Shown here piece by piece: positions 12,240 to 23,765 of a DNA stretch of 64,000 nt. The notes beneath the pieces are model-generated. The model was not told where the DNA came from and searched no databases. It saw nothing but the letters and a program-made list of their open reading frames with translations. This DNA comes from Gnetum montanum (lineage: Eukaryota > Streptophyta > Gnetopsida > Gnetales > Gnetaceae). The position numbers and the translations under genes were made by a program. The stretch lies in assembly GCA_015680685.1 (NCBI GenBank), contig MNCI01000579.1:556739-620738 (forward strand), written 5' to 3'. Numbering within the stretch: the first letter of the stretch is position 1; each line of letters opens with the position of its first letter.

Positions 12240-14190
12240 CTACAATCCCAACATAGCCAAACATTAGCATTTGATGTGTAACTAAGATATTTTGATACCT
12301 TGTCTCCTTTGAATAGCTACACTTAGGCTAAGTTGTGATTATTGTGGATTGATTATTTTAATATTATTTTATTTTGATAATTACCAGAGTTCATTCAAAA
12401 GGTTTAACTTCCATGAGTTAGTGGTTTTTAATATTATTTTATTTGTTAAACCTTGTGGGAGTTAGAAAAATTTCAGAAAAATTTCATCAAAAACCTAAGG
12501 TTTGTGGCCCCCATAATGTAAATCTCAACTCTAGTAGTTGTAGGATCGAAGAACAAAGTGAATTGGATAAGCAATGTGAAAGTTATGGGCTTTGGAAGGT
12601 TCTAGGCTCTAAAAACAACAAAAAATCCCTCCTCATTTGAAAGAAAATGGCAAAAATTTCACGAAGTGTTTGTGGTATATATAGATGTTTAATATTGTGT
12701 TGATGAGGTTCCATCAATGTGGATGCATTGACACAGCCCATTGTATTGATGTGGTCATGTTGACATAGCAGTAGGGAAAAATTTTTACCATTAGAAAACA
12801 AAGTAAAAAGAAAGAGTTTTCACATAAAATTAAAGTCCAGAGGAAGCTAGAAAAGTCAACATGATGGAATGCTCGAAGAGGACAAGAATATGCACAAAAA
12901 AGAAGATTTGACTTGGAGATTATTGATCAAGGAGTGCAAAACTGGATGCATCATGGTGACAAATGTGAGATCTCTAAAGTAAAATGGCTAAGGAATAAGG
13001 AGTTTCACCATCCCAACAAGGGAGTATGCATGTGGGTCCTCCCCATAGTAGGTTCATGCCCTTAATGCCCTTGCATGTCTTTAAATGATGGAGTTCATGG
13101 GTCCCACAAGTGATTAATGGTTGTGAATTGTTAAAAACCAAATCACCAAGGAAATAATTAAAGAATATCAACCATTTACTAATAAATCCATTGGAACGAT
13201 CATGAAAAGAGGTAGTGAGGTGGTTACTGGAAAGAAGGGGTGGATGAGAGAGAACATGGAATGGAGGTCCCCATGGTGGCCACATGAAGTCCCTTATGGA
13301 AGATGTGATTAACTAGGACCTAATAATTCCCTTTCTTAGTTCAAATTTAGACCAATCCACTTCTAGTGACTTCTCATCAATACTTTAGACCAATCCACCC
13401 TCCAAGAAATAAGAACATCTCCACTGATCACTCACCATCCCTAAAGAAGAATAAAAGATAAGAAGGAAGTGAAGAGGGCCTTAGTTAGAGGAGTGCCTTA
13501 AAGCATGGGTAACATGTCTTTCTAGCCCCATAACTAGTGCTTGCAGCCCATTATTGTGTTTAAGGACTGTGCTTTGAATTCTCATTCTTATTTTTTGTTT
13601 ATTTTTTTCTGTACGGGAACCACACTATGCAAAGACTTTGCTTCCTATGATTGGTTGGTAGCAGAATGATGAGAAGTCCATGGAAAAATTCATGTAACTT
13701 AAAGGGTGTACAAAAGTGACAATTTCCTCTGAAGTCACATCCTTTCCCATCCACTTAATTCATCCCAAGTTTGGAAAGTACAAAGGTCACTAGTTCATTA
13801 TAAGGTTTTTATTAATAAGGGACCTCATATTTCCAAAATGAGGAAGCACCATAGAATTGAGCGAAGTGATGGATGACATGGTCTAACTACCTATTAACAT
13901 GAAAAGAATCAATGGTCCATTGGTAAACATCAAAATTTGAACATGAAATTTAGCCATTTGCACTCAAATAATTGATAAACTCTAAACCACCATTGTAGTA
14001 GTTGTAGCTTGTACCAAGCCTTGATGGAAATAAAGAAAAAACATAGAACATAAGAAAAATTTAAATAACCAAAATAAGGAAAAATATACAAAAATCAAAA
14101 AGACTTAGAGTAATGGAAAACATACTAAAAATGATGTAAAACAAAAAAGTTAAAAAATAAGGAGCCACTTTGTTTAATATTAGCATGGAT
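12240..14190 (-). other. Element A non-coding spacer between pol and the additional ORF
   Basis: About 1.95 kb without a convincing frame. It matches the 3' spacers of B (26616-28740), C (41521-43133) and D (53631-55510). Shared landmarks include the AACCACACTATGCAAAGACTT segment near 13618 and the block near 13490-13540 with CATGTCTTTCTAG and CATAACTAGTGCTTG. Its conservation in all four elements, including those without the extra ORF, suggests a cis role such as RNA packaging or processing; that role is inferred. Confidence 0.6.
12640..12780 (-). promoter_or_regulatory. Internal promoter-like module of element A
   Basis: A TATATATA box at 12676-12683 (minus strand) lies 437 bp upstream of the additional ORF start. 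Just upstream (12700-12765) are short palindromic motifs of the TTGATG...CATCAA kind, such as CCTCATCAACA and GACCACATCAATACA, like those before the LTR TATA box. Element B has the equivalent module at the equivalent distance. Promoter activity is inference. Confidence 0.5.
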
Positions 14191-14212
14191 GGCAATCTCC
14201 CCTATGACTGAG
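14191..14212 (-). promoter_or_regulatory. Internal PPT-like site after pol, element A
   Basis: The minus strand reads CTCAGTCATAGGGGAGATTG at the end of pol. It repeats the sentence CAGTCATGGGGG that precedes the 3' LTR of the related elements. Confidence 0.5.
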
Positions 14213-17140
14213 CTGGAAAGAGGAGATTCAAAATATTGAGCATGCATTTCCATTTGTTGGTGTTGGTGCTACTAGTTATTTTGGGTTCTAGGAAAAGCTT
14301 TATTTGTTGTGTGTTGACTAACAGTTTCTTGTTTGGGCTTTTAGGTTGGTAAATTAGCATGGCCCTTGATGGAAAGGTTTCATAGATGATATAAAGATCG
14401 TCCCATAACATTTGAAACATAGTGTGTTGAGGTACATGCATGGGATTCCAATAGAGCACCTTATCTCCTGGTTGGAATTTCACCTTCCTAATCCTAAGGT
14501 CATGTTGTTATTTTTTGTATGCCTTATGCACTTTGTTAGATGACAAGGCGACTAGTTAGTTCTTATCTAGCATGTTGAGATTCATTAATTATTATTTTTG
14601 TGCTAGGCTTAGGTCTAGGCTGAGGTCACATGAAGTTGATAATGTATGGAGTTTCGCTTAGATGGGAATTGTTGGAAGCCTTCTGTACATGAGCTCATAG
14701 GGAGAATACCAATAGGAAGTTTCCATGTGGAGCGATAGGCCCAAAGAGCATTGTTGAGTTTAGAGCTGTAATCCCTCCTATATTTACTAATAGCTTGGGT
14801 TAGTTTCTTGGTTATCTTCCTATTTGTGACTTCAAATTGACCATTGGATTGGGGGTGGTAGGGAGTTGTTAATTTATGCTCAGCCCCTAAGCATTGCATG
14901 ATTTTTCAAAAATGTAGTGCATGTAAAATGTGTTCCATTATCTGAAATAAGTGTACATGGCACAACAAACCTATTTGTAATGTATTTTTGTACAAACTGG
15001 GTTGTTGTAAAAGATGTATAGTCGATGACAATTGTAGCTTTTACTCATTTTGTGCAGTAGTCAACAATGACGATATGTATGCCTTCCCATTGGACATGGG
15101 ATTGATGGACCCCATAAAATCAGTTTCCTAGAGATCGAAAGGCTCTAGTGATTGGATCCACTATTGGGACCCTTCCATATGAGTAGTCATTCCTTCATCA
15201 TGTTGGCATTGATCACAGGAGTGGACAAAGTAATGGGAATCCTTGAAAAGTGTTGGCTAATAGTATCTTGCCATGAGGATCTTAATGGTCATTTACCTTC
15301 TAGCATAGTGGCCCCCACAAGGATCCTTGTGTGCATCCTAGAGGACTTTGAGTTAATCTACATTAGGGACATACCATCAGACTAGGCCATCCATGCAAAC
15401 CTTGTAAAGGTTATTGTTGATCACCATGAAGTGTTTGGCCTAGTGATGAAATTGTTGTTTCTTCTTGTGATCCCACTCCTATGGTAGCTCTTGAGTGAGT
15501 AGATGGGATAGGATGTCCTTGTACCAATTGATATCCTTGGGAACCTGTTTGTTTACAACACCAACACAGAGGTTCATCAAGAAATTGTTCTAAGAGTGGG
15601 CTCTACTTCTCCTTGTTATTCCATTGTAACTGAGACAAGTGGTCAGCTACCACGTTCTTAGTTCCCTTTCTATCCATAATTATAAGATCAAATTATTGTT
15701 AGCTCACTAGCCATCATATAACATGAGGGCTCACTATTGGTTTATTCATGGGGAACTTGATAGCACTGTGGTCTATGTGCACAAACACCTTATATCCAAG
15801 CACATAGTACTTGAATTTATCCAAAGCATACACCACTATCATGAGTTCTTTTTTAGTGGTGGTGTAGTTTAGTTGTGCACCCATAATGCTCCTACTAGCA
15901 TAGTGGACATAATAGGAACATTTCTGATCATCCAACTGTGTAAGTACGACTCCCAATGCATAGTTACATGCATTTTTCATGATGTGGAAGGATCTAGACC
16001 AACTTGGTGCTCATAGGATTAGTATTTCTATGAGCTTATACTTGAGGTATTGGAATGCATGCTCACATTCCTTGGTCCAAAAAAATGAAGCATCCTTCTT
16101 TGTAAGCTCTACCAATGGTTTGGAAATCTTAGAAAAGTTCTTAATGAAGCATCAATAATAACTAGTATGTCCAAGGAATGATTGCACACCTTTAATAGTT
16201 TCTAGTTGTTGAGTTATTTCTTGGATGACCCTTATCTTTTTAGGGTCTATTTCAATCATTTTCTATGAAATTTCATGCTCCAATACAATGCCTTCTTGGA
16301 CCATCAAATGGATTTTCTACTAGTTGAGCCTATGGTTAGTCTTCACACACCTTTTCAGCACTTGCTCAAGATGGTCCAAGGCTTACTCAAACGTAGCCCC
16401 ATAGGTGGAGAAGTCATCCATAAAGACTTCTACCCCACTACTAATTTACTATTGAAAGATTCTAAGGACCAAGTGTTGGAAAGTATTAGGAGCATTGCAT
16501 AGGCCAAAGAACATCTTTCAATATGCAAAAGTCCCCCAGGGACTCATGAATGTTATTTTGGCTAGATTCTCTAGTGCAATCTGGATTTGGTTATAGTTGC
16601 TATAATCATCCAGAAAGCTATAGTAGCAATGCCTTGCAATGGTATCCAACACTTGATCCACAAATGGCAAAGGAAGGTGATCTTTGTATGTTGCCATATT
16701 CAACAGCTTAAATCTATGCAAACCCTCCATTTCCCATCTTTCTTTAGCATGATCACAAGTGGGCTAATGCACTCTCTATCAGCAATGGAATAAATGAATC
16801 CTACCTTTAGGAGTTCAATTTCTTCCTTGATAATTTGCTTGATCTTGGGATTCAATCTCCTCTATTATTGTCTTTTTGGTTTTATGGAGAAGTCTGTATA
16901 GATCCTATGCTGGCATATCCTAGGATTGATTCCAATGAGCTTAGGATATAGCCAAGCAAAGGCTATTGGCCATTTGTTAACAACTTTCAATAGTTTCTTT
17001 TTCTATAAGGGAGAAAGATTAGCATTGATGATAACTGACTTGCCATTTGTTAGAAAAGCATATTCTTTTCTAGCGAGTAAAGCTTTTAGATCAAGGGGCT
17101 TTTGCTTGAATGTTTTAGGGATTTCCAACTCTCCCTAATT
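14204..17140 (-). pseudogene. Element A pol: RT, RNase H and integrase
   Basis: Domains read on the minus strand. RT is at about 16,130-16,920, with KDHLPLPFVDQVLDTI, ITFMSPWGTFAY and FMDDFS at 16408-16432. RNase H is at about 15,650-15,985, with NYALGVVLTQLDDQ, KKELMIVVYALDKF and VHIDHSAIKF, which carry the expected D, E, D positions. Integrase follows to 14204, with LISDNGTHF near 14,930, HPQSNGQFEVTNRK near 14,850 and a C-terminal domain (PGDKVLYWNP, FQMLWDDLYIIY). The residues fit the Athila lineage. Gln and Trp codons have often become stops and there are several frame breaks. It would copy and integrate the element; it is now dead. Confidence 0.85.
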
Positions 17141-17439
17141 GATTTCACCTTATTCTACTAAGAGTTGGTGATGGATTCACTCTAGTTGGTCCATGCTTTC
17201 TACATAATAGCTTGTAAGGCTCTTTGTGGATTCCATGCATTGGGTTAAGCTACTATCTATTTCAACTGTCAGCCACTAGGTTTCCTCCTATTTTGTGGCT
17301 ACTATGTATAGGCATCATTGGATTTCTATGATGTTTGCACATTACCTGCATGCTTTAAGTATTATGCTTTGAATGGTACGTGATGCATGGAACATGCTTC
17401 TTATTGATCTTGCCAAATTCATTCTCCTTGGAGATTTTC

Positions 17440-17780
17440 AAGGAGAGGTCTCTTATTCCTAACCTTGCATCAATGGTACTTAGCCACACTCTTCCCATAA
17501 TGATAGGGAATTCTCCTTTGCAATTATTCACTTAGATCACCAGGAAGTCAATAGGATAAGATCACCCACAAACAGTGGTTACAATGTCCTCTACCAATCC
17601 CAAGGGAACAATGATGGATTAATTTTCCAACTCTAAGTAGATGTTTCTCTTTTGGAGTAGAGGTAAGTTCTAGGCTTTGTACATTTCTTGTGATATTAAG
17701 TTAACTATAGAACCTGAGTTCAGAAGAGCCTTGTAAGGTTCATTTCCTACAATCTGCAAATAGATGACGGGACTTCTAGG
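17440..17780 (-). pseudogene. Element A aspartic protease relic
   Basis: The minus strand near 17,690-17,750 gives PYKALLNSGSIVNLISQEM, the retropepsin active-site loop in which the catalytic Asp of D-S-G is now Asn (AAC). A following strand, PIIMGRVWLSTI-like near 17,480-17,510, agrees with the protease of C and D. The protein lies between the gag zinc knuckle and RT in the same frame. At the position where C and D carry a stop just before RT, A has a Gln codon. Confidence 0.75.
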
Positions 17781-18439
17781 ATTAGATCTCTTCTTAGGAA
17801 GGTGGCCAACCTTAATCTAATTAGCGACCATGTGAGTCAACATTACATTATGTACTTTGGGAGCATTTTGGTTTGAAGGGTTCTCAAAAGATATTTCAGA
17901 GGATGTAGGAGAATCAGGGTCATTAGCCATAGGTGTTTGTAAGGGCTTTGTTGGACTGTTGGTTCTAAAGAATGGTTTTTTTCAAGGCTTAGTGTCAGAA
18001 CCACTTGGTTGAGGAACTAGCTATAAGTTTATAGCCCTTGTGGTGTTTCTTTGCTATGGTTGGGCTTGTATTTCTCCCTGCATAGATGGAGCAGGTGGAA
18101 GAGGAGTTGTAGGTGAAGGTGCATGAGTGAAATGATGAGGAGGGTAATAAGAAAATAAGGAATTCCCCCTTGGAGATGGTACCTTGTAATACTTAGGAGG
18201 GTAGTAGTGATGTTAGAAGGAAGCATGATTGGAAGAGTCCCGTGGAGAAATAGGTTACTGAACATAGTACCCATATAGATATGGCTGGTGGTAAGATTAC
18301 TATTACCTTGGTGGTGGCATCCCCCATGACTGTGGATGTTGTCACTACTGATACTACTCATGAGGTTGAGATGGTACTTCACTCAGATAGTAGGATTGTT
18401 AGTAGTTGATAGCTACCTTGGGAATAAGGCAACCTCATG

Positions 18440-20413
18440 GGTGCTTTCCATTTGGCCAATCTAGGATTCAATGCATATATCTTAGATTCTTGCAAGTGTG
18501 ACACAATTGGAAAACATCCCTTAGGATGTTCATATTAATAAATGTCATACCAATCATCATCTATTTTAGAAATCAAAACCTCATCTACTGCAACAACTTT
18601 GCCCTTACCCTTATGATGGGCATGTTTAGCTTTCTTTTTCTTCCTTCTTTCACATTTACTACCTTCTTGGTCTCATTTTCCTTAGCAATTTTCAAAGTAG
18701 TTTGGAATTTTTTATCTAAGAATTTTCACATTTTATCAACCTTAGTTGATTTTAGATACAAATTTTTGTATTTGTAAGGTTTTTTGTTGCATCACTTTAT
18801 CAAGTGGTGCCTCCTCCTCACTATTACAAAAATGGACATCTTTCTTGCAAAGACAGGGGTCCTTGTTGTACTCTTTGGTACTTTCTCTTTTTCTTAGCTC
18901 ACCTTCTTCCTTAGCTACCTACTTAATGAGGCTTTGGATTTGATGGACCCTTATCTCTAAATTCTTCCCTTGGGCATAGACACCAAGAGTTCTCCTTGTT
19001 TAAGTTTGGAGCCCATTTATTTTATGCTATAGCTAATCCCTTTGAGAATAGCCATGGCTTGGACATTGATGCAATAAAGAGTAGTACCTACCCATGGATG
19101 CATCCAAGGATTCATGAGTTCCTTATTTCCATCCTTGGATCTATTTTCTCAAGTTGGACACATGAGAGTACATCGGCTACTTGTCATTAAATAATTCTAA
19201 TATTGCACTCCACCTTTGAACGGATTCTAGTTCCAAGAACTAGTACCAACTTTTAGCTTCCTTGATGAGTGTCTTGGGAAACAACTTCAATTTTTTCCAT
19301 TCATTTTCCATGTTCTATAAGGCACAAGCATCGTGAAATTCTTGCAAGTGGTTTTGTGAATCTGAATTATATCACCCCTCGAACTTGGGAATATTATTCA
19401 TATCTAGCTATATGATTCAGTTATCTTTCATGTGACTTATTGGGATCCTTACAGCCTCTACAGTGTAAAGCATGTTTCTGGTAGCAAGCATGGGCTTGTC
19501 ATAGTCATAGTGATCACAGTGGCCCCTATCATGGCCATGATGCCTATGATGATCCCTAATGTCCCTTCTTTGTTTATTTTGATCATCTCCCTACTACTCA
19601 TGCCTACAGACTCTACATTATGGTAGGATCAATGTTCATCCCGATCCCATCATTTACCTCCATCATGATTTTGATTGTCTCTGTGGCTTTGGTTGGAGTT
19701 GGAGCAGGAAGATGATGAGGATGAAGAAAGTGAAGAGGAAAGGGAGCCACCACTAGTGCAGTGTCTACTACTTCCTCTTCTTTGGTCCCTACCACAGTCA
19801 CCATGTTTGTCCTTGCCTTGGTGCTTGTCCTTGATCTTGCCCTGGTTGCCCCCTTTCAAGGTTCTCTAATCATGGGATCCATTGTTCCCAAAACCAGGAT
19901 TGGTTATAGTTAACTATATTTGCTGGTTAAGGATCTCCTCATCAAAGAGAGGAGGAGAATCAGTGTATTGAGAGCTCCCCAAAAAGAAGTCCTTCCCTTC
20001 TTTTTATGTCTGTAGGAACAAGTGGGTAGGCCCCTTTGGCCTTTTATGGCCTCATATTGAGCATCCATCTTTTGATCTCTTTTCTTTTCTACATATGTAG
20101 GATGATAATCCTAATAATCATGACCTTGTACTTCATACTCAGAATTGAGTCATGCAATGCCCAATTTGATGAGATTGTTGAGTGACATTGTAGGAACAAA
20201 CCGATCGGGAGGCAACACAATGTTGCCTTCCATGTCCCTCTAACGTATCTCCTCATCTTGATGTAGGATGAAGGTGAAGTTTGGAGTGTACTCATCCATA
20301 TGAGTGTAGACCACTTTGAACTATTGTGACATTGGCATCTTGTGGCCTTCTTATTATTGCTGATTTGGTCTACTTACAAATGATGAAGAGTTTTCCTTGT
20401 GAGGAGAAGCCAT
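18440..20413 (-). pseudogene. Element A gag relic
   Basis: The ATG at 20413 lies about 150 bp inside the 5' LTR edge. An N-terminal domain follows (VVYTHMDEYTPNFTFILHQD, then MEGNIVLPPDR), shared with B, C and D. Next come a His/Ser/Asp-rich linker at about 19,650-19,860, a retrotransposon capsid domain at about 19,000-19,440 (HLQEFHDACAL, LELFNDK, RYYSLLHQC), and a degraded zinc knuckle near 18,500 where the second Cys is Tyr (YEHPKGCFPIVSHLQES). Many stops are present. Gag would form the particle. Confidence 0.78.
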
Positions 20414-20542
20414 GTTAGTGCTTAAGAAAAATAGTGTGCATGTGTTATTATTATTGCCCTAATGATTTTGACTTTAGGGTTTGATACAACATCATTGAAT
20501 AATTTCACTAATTTTCTAGGTAGCGCACGTATCTAGCTAAAA

Positions 20543-20560
20543 TCCTCAAAAACAACACCA
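20543..20560 (-). promoter_or_regulatory. Element A primer-binding site, diverged
   Basis: The minus strand reads TGGTGTTGTTTTTGAGGA next to the 5' LTR. It aligns with the TGGCACCATTG-type sites of B and C and with the better preserved site in D, which resembles the 3' end of tRNA-Asp. Confidence 0.5.
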
Positions 20561-20561
20561 A

Positions 20562-21385
20562 TGATGAGTGACGAGTATACCTTACATCCAACCATACGAA
20601 TTACAAGCATTCACACACAATCCGATCAAATTCCATAGACTTTAGTTCTTTAAATGCACATTAACTAGGATAGTGAATATAGGGATGTGATCATTGTCTT
20701 CTTAGTCCCACTTGTATGGGTACAATCATGTGGTTAAGTGTGACCAAGGCACATGGTTTGTATAATTTTACATGTTTTATCTATTTTATCCTAAGTGTAA
20801 AACAAAGTAATTAAGAATTAATTAATCTAGTAAACTATCTAATGCCTTAAGCTAATTCCCAATACAAGTATCCAGTCCCACCTTTTGTACACATCCTAAA
20901 CACGTTATAATGTTGCTGGGTTACCAAGTGCTAGCACTACTGGGATTACCAAGTGTTAACATTATGTTCAAGGTGGTCATACTTATGCATATTAATTAAT
21001 CTTATTTAATTAACTAAAGACATTGAAGTAAATTGCATGAATAATAAAGTGAATTAAAGTAAATATTAAGCTAATTCAAAATGCTATAAGGTTGATCAAG
21101 AAGCTCATTTTTATTGCCATTACACTAAGGTGTCCAATTACATTAGTGTTCGAATAAGGATTTTTATACTTCTTGACACCTACTACAAGCAATTAGAAAA
21201 TATTCTAACTATTGGGAAAGAAAACTATAAGAACTTCATCAGCTACTAAATGAATGATGCCATAAATGCGGTGGGTACATGCATTTATATAGGTAGACAT
21301 AGACATTTCATTGATGCATCTCCCCATGCGTCAATGGGTACATGTCGATAGGGATGTGTCGATGTACCCAAACGGTGATTCATCA
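20562..21385 (-). repeat. Element A 5' LTR
   Basis: 824 bp, minus strand TGATGAATCACC to CACTCATCA, flanked on its outer side by CTTTG. A TATATAAA box lies at about 21,284-21,291. Upstream of it are short ATCGACA/TGTCGAT palindromes around 21,300-21,360. Confidence 0.9.
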
Positions 21386-21390
21386 CTTTG

Positions 21391-22625
21391 AATATGACTG
21401 CACAACTAAGTGAAAAGATAATATGCAATTAAAATGAAAAATAGACTTTTGGCTAAGGTTCCTTCTTATCATACACATGATAAATACATGTGTCAATGAA
21501 AGACCATTCAAATGAAAAAGAAAATGAATACTGCTACACATGTGAGAGGGTAATAAAGGGAAATAGTGACAAACTTGGATCTTTCTATTAAGTTGCTATG
21601 TGGTTAATTATGATAAACTTTTATCAAAAAATATTTTGGCATTAGAGATAGAAAAAATTTCTACAAAGCTTGTAATCCTATATAGATGCATAGTATGAGA
21701 CAATGATGAATCTTCAATAAAGTATTTATTAAAATAGATTTTTTTGAGTGTAAATTTAAAATCAAAATTAAGAATACAATATGGAATATTATTGTTAAAT
21801 GCTAACATACTATGATTTGAAGTTGATGTAATGTAATAGTTTCTAACATACTATCAAAGTATTAAACTTATTAATAAGTTCTCCACCAAAGGTAGTTAGA
21901 TATAGAGATATGGCTACAAAAAATAAGACATTGAAAATTTAGGTGTGATCACAAATACTCAATAAGTTTGTAAAATAGAAGAAAAAAAAGGGTTATTGTA
22001 CAAAGATTAAAGAAGGTTGAAAATTAAAAGAAGCACCAATATTATTGTGAAAACATTAGAAGAGGTAACTTTAATAGATATGATATTATATACGTACATG
22101 ATACAAACATTGATAGTCAAAATATGGGGGTGTTAAAACCCTAACAAACATGATACATTACATAGGAATATAAGGATACCTCAAGTGTGACTTGGAGAGG
22201 CAACTTGTGGCATGCAAATACTCGTCAAATAATTAGCTAACCACATGAGCCACCTCTCATTGGCTACATGTAACCTTGTCATCTTAGAGTGAAAACTAGA
22301 AATGGAAAGTTGTTCAACAAAGAAATTATGTAAGCTATGACTACTAGAAGTGGTAGAAAATAAACAAAATTCTTGATTGGAATATTGCGTAATTCATTTT
22401 TTATACATGAATAATATATTACAAGTAAAATTTTATATAAATTATTTAAAATATTATCATTTATTATTTTAAAAATGTATTTAAGCTACTTGATTATTGA
22501 ATAAATACCCTCGAATAACATTGAAACTAATAAATATTAGAACTCAATAGGATAATTTTACTTTATAGTTCCATTTTTTTATCATGGACACCTTAGTACA
22601 ATGTAGTATAACCTTTTCATGATAT
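21391..22625. repeat. Host tandem-duplication unit 2, left part
   Basis: Collinear with unit 1: 21391-21560 with about 6,840-6,960, and 21730-21930 with 7,430-7,620. Its start, AATATGACTGCACAACTAAG, matches AATATGTTTGCACAATCAAA at 46930, the start of unit 3. Element B interrupts it at 22630. No coding sequence is recognised. Confidence 0.65.
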
Positions 22626-22630
22626 CTTGG

Positions 22631-23520
22631 TGATGAGCAGCGATGTACCCCTCTGCCCAACCATACAAATCACAAGCATTCATGTGCGATTTGGTCAAAT
22701 TTTACGGACTTTGTAGTTTTCGGTGCACTAGTATTCTAGGAAGTGAATCTTTGCCTTAAGGTCAATTGTTGTCTTCCCAATTACACTTGTGATGTACACT
22801 GGCATGGTTAAGTGTAATTGAGGCATCTAATTTTTATCATTTTTTATTTTATGGTTTGGTGTTCAAAGGGAGATAAAAGTAATTAGATTAACTAATTTAA
22901 ATTAACTAATTAACTAGTGTCTAACTAGTCCTAACATAAGCATCTGGTCCTACCTTCCACACATGTCCTGAACCCATGTATCCACTATTGGGTTACCAAG
23001 TGCTATGCTACTAGGCATACCAAGCAATAACACTACTAGGATTACCAAGTGAATACATGTTACGCTCAAAGTGATCGTACTTATGTGTTTAATCTATCTT
23101 GCTAAATTGCTTCATTAACTTAATTAATAGAAATGTTTAATAAATAATTGAAAGAATTAAATAATTAATTGTAAACATTAGATGCATAAAAAAATATTTA
23201 ATATATTCAAAGTGCTACAAGGTTTATCAGAAAGCTCATCTTTATGGCTACACACTGTTGTGCTCAAGTACAACAATGCTCGAATAAAGATTTATACATT
23301 TAATGACTCCTGCTGTAGGCACTCGGGAGGAAAATTATAACTCTTAATTAAAAAAACTGTAAGAGCTTCACTATTGAAAAATATCTATTACCATAAATGT
23401 AGCTGGTGGGCTCATATTTATAGTTGAATGTAGACACTACATTGATGGGGCTTCATCGATGCATGATACGATGTGTTGACGAGGTCTCGTTGATGCAGCC
23501 AATTGAACTATGACTCATCA
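22631..23520 (-). repeat. Element B 3' LTR
   Basis: 890 bp, minus strand TGATGAGTCATAG to CTGCTCATCA. It carries the GAGACCTCGTCAACACATCG-like palindromes near 23,470-23,500, a TATAAATATGAG segment near 23,430, and the conserved GCTACAAGGTTTATCAGAAA block near 23,215. Confidence 0.9.
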
Positions 23521-23537
23521 TACCCCCACAATTGAAT
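23521..23537 (-). promoter_or_regulatory. Element B 3' polypurine tract
   Basis: The minus strand reads TTCAATTGTGGGGGTA directly before the 3' LTR. Confidence 0.6.
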
Positions 23538-23765
23538 AAAAACTTCTCCTTAAGTTATTTTACAAAATTAGGAAGGTATGGAATTATTAATTGACTTTTC
23601 TCAAAATAATGATTGACTAATTTGACAAAAAATGGAGTGCCTGGGTGTATGGATTAACACATTACAAAAAATGAAGGTGTTCAATACACAAAATTGAACA
23701 CCATGACATGACTCTTCAAAAATGGACAACATGTTCCTTGATGGTATGAAGTATGATGGAGAAGA

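Larger units (their letters stand above)
8627..21385 (-). mobile_element. Element A: Athila-like LTR retrotransposon, complete structure, TSD CTTTG
   Basis: A 12.76-kb minus-strand element flanked by CTTTG at 8622-8626 and 21386-21390. Order in element sense: 5' LTR, primer-binding site, gag-pol, internal PPT-like site, non-coding spacer with an internal TATA module, an additional ORF, 3' PPT, 3' LTR. RT motifs (KDHLPLPFVDQ, FMDDFS) and the position of the additional ORF point to the Athila lineage of Ty3/gypsy. All frames carry stops, so it is inactive. It sits between host duplication units 1 and 2. Confidence 0.9.
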